This document shows, one piece after another, positions 1-6,256 of a stretch of DNA of 6,846 bases. The notes under the pieces are model-generated. The model was not told where the DNA came from and did not search any database. It was given only the letters and a program-made list of their open reading frames with translations. Positions within the stretch are counted from its first letter, which is position 1. Every line of letters starts with the position of its first letter. Location: NCBI GenBank assembly GCA_007129635.1, contig SKVE01001012.1, positions 1 to 6,846 on the forward strand, in the 5' to 3' direction. Source of the stretch: Planctomycetaceae bacterium. Its GTDB lineage: Bacteria > Planctomycetota > Planctomycetia > Pirellulales > Pirellulaceae. The translations under genes were made by a program, and so were the position numbers.

Positions 1-101
1 CGGGATCGCGGACCGATTCCGCTTGGAGGATTTGATTTCCCCTTTCGACCGCTAGCGTCGATGGGCATGAGCCACGCAACTCTGTAGGAACGAGCCATTC
101 G
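1..101 (+). other. Upstream leader of the TolC gene, possibly holding the last codons of an unseen upstream gene
   Basis: Two plus-strand frames are open from the window edge. One runs to a TAG at 85-87 (ending ...ASMGMSHATL) and would overlap the Shine-Dalgarno-like TAGGAA at 85-90. The other runs to a TAG at 53-55 (ending ...LEDLISPFDR) and has the more coding-like third positions, mostly G or C. Either could be the C-terminus of a gene beyond the edge, placing the TolC gene second in an operon, but so short a stretch cannot decide. The TAGGAA lies 11 bases before the ATG at 102, an acceptable ribosome binding site. Confidence 0.3.
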
Positions 102-2435
102 ATGAGTCGGCAACTCCAAACGAACGTCGCCTTGCTGTTGATCGGGTTGATCACCTTGACAGGCTGTCACCCGACTCAACCCTTTTATTTCCACTCGGAT
201 GGCGATCTGTCGCATTATCTGGACCACGCAACTGATGTCGAGTACCCCGACGTCTATACGGCCAGGCTGCCGGACGCAGAGCATTCGTTTGCACCTTTGA
301 CTCTGACGAATCCGGAATTCGACGAGATCTGGGACCTGACCTTGGAAGAGAGCATCACGATCGCGCTGCAGAACAGCAAGGTCATACGCAATCTGGGCGG
401 TGTTACACCCTTTGGTTTTGCGGATGCATTGGTCGGCCGGACCAGTGGATCGCCGACGGTCTACGACCCGGCGATACAGGAAACCGCGCCCAGCGGCACG
501 GCGACCGGTGCGGCCCCGGTCAACCGCGTAACAGCAGCTCAAGCGGGGGGTGTCGAGTCGGCACTTTCCGACTTCGATGCGTTGCTGCGCGTCACTGGCA
601 GCCAGGCGGGTGGTGCCATCATGAATCGAACGGACCGGGCGCTGAACCGATTCATCCCGTTTGCTGAGGATGCTTTCCCGGCAGTCTCCGACCGATATGA
701 CGGTGGTTTGCGGACGGATCTGGTAAAAAAATCAGCGACTGGTGCTCGGTTTTCGGTGGCCAATCTCACGGACTACGGTCGTTGGAATGGCCCGGGAACG
801 GCCGGTCAGAAGGTCCCCAGCACCTGGACCACCTCGTTCGAAGTGCGATGGGATCAGCCCCTGTTGCGTGGCCGAGGTACGATGATCAATCGTATCCCGA
901 TCATCCTGGCTCGGATCAATACGGATGTGACGCTGGCCAGTTTCGAAGCGGCGGTGCGGAACATGATCTTGGATATCGAGAACACCTACTGGGACTTGCA
1001 TCGCGCTTACCGAAACTTGGAAACCGCGAAGATCGGTCGCGATGCGGCTCAGGTAACCTGGAAGCAGGCGTACGAGAAGGAATTACAAGGGACACTGGGC
1101 AAGCAGGAGGAGGCTCAGGCACGCGAGCAGTACTTCAACTTCCGAGCCCGTGTCGAAGAGAGCCTACAGCAGTTGTACGACCGGGAAACACAACTCCGCT
1201 GGTTGATGGGCATTGCGGCTGCGGACGGTCGCCTGATCCGACCGATCGACGAGCCGACTTTGGCTCGGGTGGATTTTGACTGGCATGCGATCCGTGTCGA
1301 GACACTCTTGCGCAGCCCCGAATTGCGTCAGAAGAAGTGGTTGATCAAACAACGGGAATTGGAACTCGTCAGTGCAAAGAACCAGTTGCTGCCTCAGCTA
1401 GACGTCGGGGCGCTGTACCGTTGGACTGGCACGGGCGATAACCTCTTCGGGTCCAGCGATCAGAGTTTCGCTGATCCGGCGGCTGACGGTATCGGCACCT
1501 CGGCGCTCAGCGAACTGACCTCCGGCGATTGGCAGGAAGCAGCGTTCTTCTTCAACTTTGCCATGCCGGTCGGTTTCCGCAGTGCTTTGGCTGGGGTCCG
1601 CAACGCGCAACTGCAATTGGCTCGCGAGAAGGCCCAGTTGGAAGACACCGAACTAAACACGATCCACCTGCTGAACACGGCCATCCGCCGCCTGGATGCC
1701 AACTACGTGCTGGCTCAGACGCACTTTAATCGCTGGTCGGCGGCCGAGGTGGACGTGGATGCGGCTCAAGCCAAGTACGAGATCGGAGCTCGCGACGGCA
1801 CCCTGGACTTGGTGCTGGAAGCTCAACGCCGCCGAGCTTTGGCTCAAGTCGATTACTACAACGCGTTGATCGAGTACAATAAGGCGATTGCCGAGGTGCA
1901 TTTCCGCAAAGGTTCGCTGCTGGAATACAACAGCATCCAACTGGCCGAAGGCCCCTGGCCGGAAAAGGCTTACTGGGACGCTTTGGGCCGTGCTCGCGAG
2001 CGTGACGCCAGCTACTATCTGGACTACGGCTACACTCGCCCTGATGTCGTCAGCCAAGGCCCGGTTCCTCAAGCCATGCATTTCGATTCGCACATGCACG
2101 GCGAGATGGTTCCCCAGTACGCACCGGCGGGTCAACCGACGCCAGCCGTTCCCCGTCCGCCGCAAACGGAATCCGATCGGGACATCGAGCCTGGCCAGTT
2201 GCCTCCGCCCGAACGGTTGCCCGAGGGCTTGGGCCCCATCACTCGGTTGCAGGGCGTCACGCCGGGCAGTCCGTCGATCGCGGAACGACCGGCGGTCATT
2301 CAAGCGGCTGCCGAGATCGATAATCCCCTGCGGAAATCCTTCGATTGGGGAACGCTGGGCCTGGAGACGCCTCCCGGTTCCAACGCTTCGGTCCTGCCCG
2401 CCGTGCATACGACGGACGTCAACGTCGCACGCTGA
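102..2435 (+). CDS. TolC/OEP-family outer membrane efflux lipoprotein
   Basis: The 777-residue protein is predicted to form the outer-membrane channel of a tripartite export or efflux system, acting with an inner-membrane pump and a periplasmic adaptor that are not in the window. It opens with a lipoprotein signal: a hydrophobic core at residues 9-18 and lipobox L19-T20-G21-C22. The next block (FYFHSDGDLSHYLD) is a pattern I associate with planctomycete TolC proteins. The first OEP repeat begins at about 77 with WDLTLEESITIALQNS, the usual start of this fold. Long alanine-, glutamine- and glutamate-rich helices follow at about 285-372 and 500-605, matching the two coiled-coil hairpins of the family. 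Beyond 605 is an atypical tail with a Met/His-rich patch (659-669) and proline-rich stretches to about 735. Typical TolC proteins have 450-500 residues, so this one is enlarged at both ends. The ATG at 102 is chosen because the signal peptide starts there. The substrate cannot be read from the sequence. Confidence 0.93.
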   Translation: MSRQLQTNVALLLIGLITLTGCHPTQPFYFHSDGDLSHYLDHATDVEYPDVYTARLPDAEHSFAPLTLTNPEFDEIWDLTLEESITIALQNSKVIRNLGGVTPFGFADALVGRTSGSPTVYDPAIQETAPSGTATGAAPVNRVTAAQAGGVESALSDFDALLRVTGSQAGGAIMNRTDRALNRFIPFAEDAFPAVSDRYDGGLRTDLVKKSATGARFSVANLTDYGRWNGPGTAGQKVPSTWTTSFEVRWDQPLLRGRGTMINRIPIILARINTDVTLASFEAAVRNMILDIENTYWDLHRAYRNLETAKIGRDAAQVTWKQAYEKELQGTLGKQEEAQAREQYFNFRARVEESLQQLYDRETQLRWLMGIAAADGRLIRPIDEPTLARVDFDWHAIRVETLLRSPELRQKKWLIKQRELELVSAKNQLLPQLDVGALYRWTGTGDNLFGSSDQSFADPAADGIGTSALSELTSGDWQEAAFFFNFAMPVGFRSALAGVRNAQLQLAREKAQLEDTELNTIHLLNTAIRRLDANYVLAQTHFNRWSAAEVDVDAAQAKYEIGARDGTLDLVLEAQRRRALAQVDYYNALIEYNKAIAEVHFRKGSLLEYNSIQLAEGPWPEKAYWDALGRARERDASYYLDYGYTRPDVVSQGPVPQAMHFDSHMHGEMVPQYAPAGQPTPAVPRPPQTESDRDIEPGQLPPPERLPEGLGPITRLQGVTPGSPSIAERPAVIQAAAEIDNPLRKSFDWGTLGLETPPGSNASVLPAVHTTDVNVAR

Positions 2436-2464
2436 TCGGCCGGATGCCGCAACTGCTTAGGAGC

Positions 2465-3508
2465 TTAAAACAAAAAGCTCAACTGTCGATCGCCGCGCAC
2501 CGTCTCCGGTTGCCAGCGAAAATCGTAGCCGCCGAACATTTCCGGTCCGAGCTGAAAGAAACGGCCCAGCTCGGCCCGCATCTGGCGAGGGATCTCGTCG
2601 TCCGCCGTGCGGCGACGTGTGGCCGAGATGACCAGCACATAATACTTGCCGCGATCCGGAACGCGCAGACGGAAAACGCCATTCTGGTCGGCTCGAGCAT
2701 AGTCGCCGCCCAGGCTGCGGATAGCGCGCAACGTCGGGTGATCATCGGTTGGCTCGGGATCGCGCGAACGCAGACCGACCAACTCGAACCGAGACTCGGG
2801 CCTCATCTCTTGGGGAAATACCATGGCCACCGCTCCAGGGTCCGCCAACGTATCGTCACTCTGCGTCCGCAGGGCGATCCGTCCCGAAATCACGCTGGGC
2901 ATCGGTTCATGGATCTCACCGACTCGGGCCGCACTGCCGCCGGTAACGATGCCCAGCAGAAAGCAGGCTAAGGCCACGACGCCCAACAGGATCCCCTGCA
3001 TGTACAGGAGATAACGAGGCACCGTGACCTTGGATGGATCGAAACTCAGCTCGTTGCCCGTGGTCTGCCAGCGGTCGTCCGCGTCTTCATACACCAGCGA
3101 TACGTCGTCATCGTATACCATGAACCGAGCGAAGGCGTCGCTCGCCGCATCGGTCGGTCCGGTTGCCAACGGCGGCAGGTCCATCGAATCGCCCAATGCC
3201 GGTGGCGGCTCCGATGCTGGCGGCTCCGATGCTGGCGGTTCCGATGCTGGCGGCTCGGACGGTGGCGGCTCGGGTGGTGATTTGGCTGGTGGGTCGTTGG
3301 TGGTTGTGGCTGGCGGGTCGGAGACGACGGGCGGGGTCGGTGTCTTTGAAGGGCTTTTGGAGATCGGGGGTGGCGGAGTCGCGGGAGTGTCAGCCGCAGG
3401 GATCGTGATCTGACGATTGCATTTTGGGCATCGCGCACGCAAACCGGCCTTGCGCGAAGCCACACTCAATCGAGACGCACAGAATTCGCAGCGGAAACGG
3501 ATCGGCAT
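2465..3508 (-). CDS. Zinc-ribbon, proline-rich, single-pass membrane protein with a C-terminal beta-type domain
   Basis: The protein has 347 residues from the ATG at 3508. The N-terminus MPIRFRCEFC carries C7-x2-C10 and C27-x2-C30, a zinc-ribbon spacing common at the start of planctomycete membrane proteins. A Pro/Ser/Thr/Glu-rich linker (about 40-112) contains tandem SEPPA units. An acidic stretch (about 130-155) precedes one hydrophobic segment at about 166-190, the only membrane helix. The C-terminal part (about 205-347) includes ISGRIALRTQ and NGVFRLRVPDRGKYYVLVIS, reminiscent of carboxypeptidase-regulatory-like beta-sandwich domains, so the zinc ribbon is probably cytoplasmic and the C-terminus periplasmic. 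A start four codons upstream (TTG at 3520) is possible, but the ATG matches the family opening; neither has a clear Shine-Dalgarno. It converges on the TolC gene with a 29-bp gap. Function is unknown; anchoring or envelope sensing is a guess. Confidence 0.8.
   Translation of the reverse strand: MPIRFRCEFCASRLSVASRKAGLRARCPKCNRQITIPAADTPATPPPPISKSPSKTPTPPVVSDPPATTTNDPPAKSPPEPPPSEPPASEPPASEPPASEPPPALGDSMDLPPLATGPTDAASDAFARFMVYDDDVSLVYEDADDRWQTTGNELSFDPSKVTVPRYLLYMQGILLGVVALACFLLGIVTGGSAARVGEIHEPMPSVISGRIALRTQSDDTLADPGAVAMVFPQEMRPESRFELVGLRSRDPEPTDDHPTLRAIRSLGGDYARADQNGVFRLRVPDRGKYYVLVISATRRRTADDEIPRQMRAELGRFFQLGPEMFGGYDFRWQPETVRGDRQLSFLF
3204..3278. repeat. Tandem 15-bp coding repeat (SEPPA units)
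   Basis: Five consecutive 15-bp units begin at 3204, 3219, 3234, 3249 and 3264. The first three match GGCGGCTCCGATGCT, with one base change in the third (GGCGGTT); the last two are degenerate. On the minus strand they encode the Ser-Glu-Pro-Pro-Ala repeats of the linker in the zinc-ribbon membrane protein. The unit length is a multiple of three, so gain or loss of copies would change linker length without shifting the frame. Confidence 0.85.
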
Positions 3509-3594
3509 CGAGGCGAGCAAAATAGTAGGGCATCAAAAAATCGGCATCCAGCAAACTCCAATCCTTCGACTGTAACACCCCGACAGCCGTCCGG

Positions 3595-3849
3595 CTACCC
3601 TTGCCCCTCGCTCGGTCCGTCCCTTTCGTCCGGTTCGTTCAGTGCCCGCATGCCCAACGCGAGCAGCAGCATCAGGCTGTCCGCGATGCCCAACATCAGA
3701 AATGCGGCGGCGATCCACGTCAGCACCAGACCGCCCGCTTCGTCGTTCATGGCTCGCATCAGCGCCGCACCACCCATCAACACGGCGAATCCAACGACCG
3801 CCAGAGGAAGCGTCAGCACCAACGGGAGAAGCACCTTTTTAGGGACCAC
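3595..3849 (-). CDS. Small two-helix membrane protein, unknown function
   Basis: The 84-residue protein has two hydrophobic segments, at about 6-31 (KVLLPLVLTLPLAVVGFAVL...) and 39-67 (GGLVLTWIAAAFLMLGIADS...), joined by a short MRAMNDEA loop. It ends in a charged tail, NEPDERDGPSEGQG. I do not recognise a family. The GTG start at 3849 is supported by a GGAG (3859-3862, minus strand) nine bases upstream and by a Lys-Lys pair just before the first helix. It lies 86 bp upstream of the zinc-ribbon membrane protein on the same strand, so the two could be co-transcribed, and it is divergent from the WYL regulator. The composition and the ribosome binding site argue that it is real, but hydrophobic ORFs of this size can be spurious. 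Confidence 0.65.
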   Translation of the reverse strand: MVPKKVLLPLVLTLPLAVVGFAVLMGGAALMRAMNDEAGGLVLTWIAAAFLMLGIADSLMLLLALGMRALNEPDERDGPSEGQG

Positions 3850-3858
3850 GAAAAAATA

Positions 3859-3862
3859 CTCC
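3859..3862 (-). promoter_or_regulatory. Shine-Dalgarno fixing a GTG start
   Basis: The plus strand reads CTCC, so the minus strand reads GGAG. It lies nine bases before the GTG at 3849-3847 with a T-rich spacer (TATTTTTTC). It is the main reason to accept the non-ATG start of the small membrane protein. Confidence 0.6.
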
Positions 3863-3970
3863 GACCAGAAAACAAGGGCAACCTAGGAGGATTGTGCCGA
3901 TTGCTGCCGCGACTGTCAACTGCCCATCCAGAGTGAGGGTAAGGGGGTCGGGAGTCAGGATTAAGTCAAG

Positions 3971-3999
3971 CTGTAATTTTGCGGGCGAATGCGTACAAT
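3971..3999 (+). promoter_or_regulatory. Possible sigma70-type promoter of the WYL regulator
   Basis: TACAAT at 3994-3999 is five of six to a -10 box. Seventeen bases upstream is CTGTAA (3971-3976), only three of six to a -35 box. It lies about 36 bases before the ATG at 4035, in a locally AT-richer stretch of the divergent intergenic region. The weak -35 would suit a regulated or self-regulated promoter, but this is a visual call only. Confidence 0.25.
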
Positions 4000-4034
4000 C
4001 TTCGTGCTCAGCATCCACCCACCGGGAAACTAAG

Positions 4035-5051
4035 ATGGCTCGAAACGAACAACTGATCCGGCAACACAAGATCTTGCAAATTCTGGAACGCTACCGATTT
4101 GGACGGACCTTGGACGAGATCCGTCACGAGCTGGTCGAGGAGCTCGGGTTGACGTCGTTGCATGCCCGCACGGTGCGCCGCGATCTGGAGGCTTTGCAGG
4201 CGGCGGGGATCGACGTGGATGTGCATGATCAACAGCGTGGGCGAGTCTGGAAATTCGGGCCGGGCGTCAAGGGAACGCACAAGATCACAGCCTCGGCGAC
4301 GGAATTGATCGCGTTGTCCTTGAGCCGCGATCTGATGTATCCGCTGGCCGGCACGCCCTTCTGGGTCGGGATCGAATCGTTCTGGAGCAAATTGCGCGAG
4401 CAGTTGCCCGACGCGGTCTGGAGCCATTACTCACGGTATCGCGAGGTCCTGTTCGTGCGCGGCATGCCGGCGAAAAGCTATCGGCAGCACCACGGCATCC
4501 TGGAGACCCTGCACCGCTGCATCCAGGAACACCGCATCGCCGAGATCGAGTACCAACCGATCGGCAAGGACGCCAGCCGTCGCGAGATCGAGCCGTATGC
4601 GGTGGTGTTCTACCAATCCAGTCTGTACATCATCGCAGCGGCGACCGAGATCGCTACGGACCAGCCGGATCGCATCCGCCATTGGAAGCTGGATCGATTC
4701 GTCAAGGCGAACGCCTTGGATCGCTGGTTCAAACGGCCCGAGGATTTCGATCTGCAACAACATCTGGGCCAGAGCCTGGGAATCTTTTCGGCGGACGGAC
4801 CTGCCCAGAATTTCCGTATTCGCATCGGCTCGCGTGCCGCCCGATGGGTTATCGAAGATCCCTGGCATCCCGACCAGGTGGTCGAGCGTTTGCCGGACGG
4901 GAACATCATCCTGACCGTCCGTGCCGCTCACGAACTGGAAATCATTCCTCGCGTCTTGAGTTTGGGCAGCGAAGCCGAGGTGCTGGAGCCGTCATCGTGT
5001 CGGCAAGCCGTCGCAGAAACGATCCGTGCCATGGCAGCGCGTTACGAGTAA
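4035..5051 (+). CDS. WYL-domain transcriptional regulator (YafY/DeoR-like HTH)
   Basis: The 338-residue protein has the usual length and order of the helix-turn-helix plus WYL family. Residues 1-65 form a winged helix-turn-helix; SLHARTVRRDLEALQAAGID (41-60) is the recognition-helix pattern. Residues about 155-230 are the WYL domain, with the core EIEPYAVVFYQSSLYIIAAA, where the name-giving W-Y-L is replaced by L-Y-I; HWKLDRFVKANAL follows. Residues about 258-335 (FRIRIGSRAARWVIEDPWHP... RVLSLGSEAEVLEPSSCRQA) are the C-terminal WCX extension. WYL proteins sense a ligand, often a nucleotide or nucleic acid, and repress or activate nearby genes. The ATG at 4035 is chosen because the family starts just before the HTH; GGGA at 4024-4027 can serve as ribosome binding site. 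The divergent small membrane-protein gene is a candidate target, though autoregulation is equally likely. Confidence 0.9.
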   Translation: MARNEQLIRQHKILQILERYRFGRTLDEIRHELVEELGLTSLHARTVRRDLEALQAAGIDVDVHDQQRGRVWKFGPGVKGTHKITASATELIALSLSRDLMYPLAGTPFWVGIESFWSKLREQLPDAVWSHYSRYREVLFVRGMPAKSYRQHHGILETLHRCIQEHRIAEIEYQPIGKDASRREIEPYAVVFYQSSLYIIAAATEIATDQPDRIRHWKLDRFVKANALDRWFKRPEDFDLQQHLGQSLGIFSADGPAQNFRIRIGSRAARWVIEDPWHPDQVVERLPDGNIILTVRAAHELEIIPRVLSLGSEAEVLEPSSCRQAVAETIRAMAARYE

Positions 5052-5238
5052 ATATACGCTCGATCGTGGCCTGAAAATGACACACGTGTCTTTGATCCCG
5101 TTTTGTTCCTACTTCGCGGCGAACGATGAGCCCCGAATCCTCGCCGCTCGCCGGCAAGAGCGTTAGGTTTCCTGGCCACGAACGGGGGGCTCTGGTCCGT
5201 CTTTGCTGCTCGGCAATGCGATAAGTGGGGCGCGGAAC
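5052..5238. other. Intergenic stretch with no gene; GC-rich inverted repeats
   Basis: I see no convincing gene here. ACACGTGT (5082-5089) is a perfect 8-bp palindrome about 30 bp after the WYL stop. GAGCCCC (5128-5134) and GGGGCTC (5186-5192) are perfect complements, and between them CGCTC (5145-5149) pairs with GAGCG (5158-5162), giving a possible nested hairpin. No T tract follows, so it is not a standard intrinsic terminator. It may be a dispersed intergenic repeat of this genome. Confidence 0.45.
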
Positions 5239-5332
5239 GGGGTCAGGTCTTGACTTATAACTTATTCTCTTTCTTGCCATAGAAGAAGTAGAATGCGCGC
5301 ATCCGATAAGTTATAAGTCAAGACCTGACCCC
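5239..5332. repeat. 94-bp palindromic element with perfect 27-bp inverted arms (REP/BIME- or MITE-like)
   Basis: The left arm 5239-5265 begins GGGGTCAGGTCTTGACTT. The right arm 5306-5332 is its exact reverse complement, ending AAGTCAAGACCTGACCCC. Complementarity stops on both sides of the arms. The 40-base interior holds its own 10-bp palindrome ATGCGCGCAT (5293-5302) and a small TTCTT/AAGAA stem (5271-5275 with 5283-5287). I recall AAGTCAAGACCTGACCCC-type ends as a recurrent dispersed motif in many bacterial genomes, near REP-associated (Y1) transposases; that is memory, not a search. No transposase gene is in the window, so this would be a non-autonomous copy. Its right arm supplies the stop codon of the ORF at 5318-5635. 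Confidence 0.8.
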
Positions 5333-5635
5333 ATGCTCCACAGCGTCTTCAAATTTCTGTTTGTGAAGTTTCACTTCAACGTAGCCTGGACCGTCTGCCG
5401 CACTCTTGAGTTGTGAGCAAAGCGTCAGGGAAACGACCGGCAACCCCTTTCCGAGAAAGTGACAGTGAAAGCACGGCTTGTACTTGTCACCACTCGAGTC
5501 ACGATCCAAGCAGACGCCTACCAACAAGGGGCCAGCCCGGCGGAGAAGGTGCCGCGGTTTGTAAATCGACAACTTCGGAAACTGACTATGCCAATCGTCA
5601 GTTATTGTCTTTTCAATTCTTGATGTGAGTTTCAT
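5318..5635 (-). CDS. Unknown protein, probably 3'-truncated by the palindromic element; candidate second immunity gene
   Basis: The 105-residue ORF starts at the ATG at 5635; it is the first start after an in-frame TGA 42 bases upstream, and there is no strong Shine-Dalgarno. It opens MKLTSRIEKTITDDWHSQFP and continues with YKPRHLLRRAGPLLVGVCLD and KPCFHCHFLGKGLPVVSLTL, which read like genuine globular protein. I do not recognise the family. The last residues (GVRS) and the TGA at 5318-5320 are encoded inside the right arm of the palindromic element, so the original C-terminus was probably longer and was replaced when the element arrived. No continuation is visible beyond the element. Its position downstream of a toxin-immunity pair on the same strand suggests an accessory or orphan immunity gene, which is inference. 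It could also still be a functional short protein. Confidence 0.55.
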   Translation of the reverse strand: MKLTSRIEKTITDDWHSQFPKLSIYKPRHLLRRAGPLLVGVCLDRDSSGDKYKPCFHCHFLGKGLPVVSLTLCSQLKSAADGPGYVEVKLHKQKFEDAVEHGVRS

Positions 5636-5737
5636 TTGTAAACTGGAGTTACTGAATTGATCCCCGGACCATAATCACCTCAACAAGAGAGCGTTCCGCT
5701 ACCAATCCACGGTCAACGAACATCGGGTGGTAGCGTT
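5636..5737. other. 102-bp intergenic region with an inverted repeat
   Basis: This region separates the immunity gene from the truncated ORF. It contains CGCTACCA (5697-5704) and TGGTAGCG (5728-5735), perfect complements separated by 23 bases, just beyond the stop of the immunity gene in the direction of transcription. The hairpin is not followed by a T run, so it is not a typical intrinsic terminator. It may be part of a dispersed repeat. Confidence 0.45.
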
Positions 5738-6256
5738 CTACTCGCCTGAAGCAGTTCCTTTCATAATAGTCCCGTTCGGGCAAATCCGTAAGACTTCCCC
5801 ACGATCGAGTGGAATTACGAAGGGTCCATCGTCGTCGTACTCAAAAAAGGTCGGCCAATTGCGAACAAACGTTCGCCAGTTGGTGACAGCGCAGTCGCAT
5901 GGGCCCCGGAAGAAGAGAACCATCTGATCCTCGCGCCAATCAAAAAGTCGTCGTAATTGTTCTTCGACCGGCTCGCTTTCAGCCTGATTGTAGTACCGTA
6001 ACCAATCACCACTTGAAGCCCAACAAAGGGAGGCTGTCCAATTGTCGTCTGCTATAGCATACTTATGATTCGCATCACCAAATGTGTCTTTCCAAGTCTC
6101 GCTCGCGGAATCCTCTGACAAGACACGTATCTCAGAACTGAGTTCATCGATGTTGCAACCGTTCTCCGCGAGCAATCTACCAAGAGTCGACGTAGCAAGG
6201 TCGGCATACTCGAATTCATCGACGTTGTAAGCTGGTCTTCTAGTTGGGGAAGTCAT
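5738..6256 (-). CDS. Probable immunity protein for the adjacent HINT-linked toxin
   Basis: The 172-residue, strongly acidic protein has 31 Asp/Glu against 16 Lys/Arg. It starts at the ATG at 6256, inside the last codons of the toxin gene (17-bp overlap). This toxin-immunity overlap implies translational coupling, so protector and toxin would be made together. The longer frame to 6316 would add 20 residues encoded within the toxin gene and is less likely. There is no signal peptide or membrane segment, so it is expected in the cytoplasm. Notable blocks are WTASLCWASSGDWLRYYN (73-90) and a C-terminal aromatic and acidic segment, NWRTFVRNWPTFFEYDDDG (126-144). That segment loosely recalls DUF2947-like proteins, but I would not assign it. 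The function rests on position, overlap and charge complementarity to the basic toxin tip. Confidence 0.75.
   Translation of the reverse strand: MTSPTRRPAYNVDEFEYADLATSTLGRLLAENGCNIDELSSEIRVLSEDSASETWKDTFGDANHKYAIADDNWTASLCWASSGDWLRYYNQAESEPVEEQLRRLFDWREDQMVLFFRGPCDCAVTNWRTFVRNWPTFFEYDDDGPFVIPLDRGEVLRICPNGTIMKGTASGE

Noticed and set aside
1653..2408. 251-codon open frame on the minus strand inside the TolC gene
   Set aside because: It is antisense to a clear TolC coding region, is rich in Arg, Gln and Asp as typical of mirror frames in GC-rich DNA, and has no recognisable domain.
2461..2480. GAGCTT/AAGCTC hairpin between the convergent TolC and zinc-ribbon genes
   Set aside because: The stem is only six AT-containing pairs and no T tract follows on either strand, so I do not call it an intrinsic terminator.
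2345..2971. 208-codon plus-strand frame spanning the TolC end and the zinc-ribbon gene
   Set aside because: It overlaps two better-supported genes and shows no domain or coding-like composition.
3204..3278. CRISPR-like short repeats
   Set aside because: The units are contiguous 15-bp coding repeats without spacers.
3024..3413. Gly/Ser-rich plus-strand frame with GGSDA repeats
   Set aside because: It is the antisense reading of the SEPPA-repeat linker; the repeat explains its periodicity.
3894..4034. N-terminal extension of the WYL regulator from GTG at 3894, preceded by AGGAGG at 3885-3890
   Set aside because: The AGGAGG is only three bases from the GTG, the 47 added residues look non-protein-like, and the family begins just before the HTH at the ATG at 4035.
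4942..5280. 112-codon minus-strand frame beginning in the palindromic element (MARKRISYKSRPDPVP...)
   Set aside because: Its start lies in the repeat arm and its end is antisense to the WYL gene; such Arg/Pro-rich frames are products of the repeat sequence.
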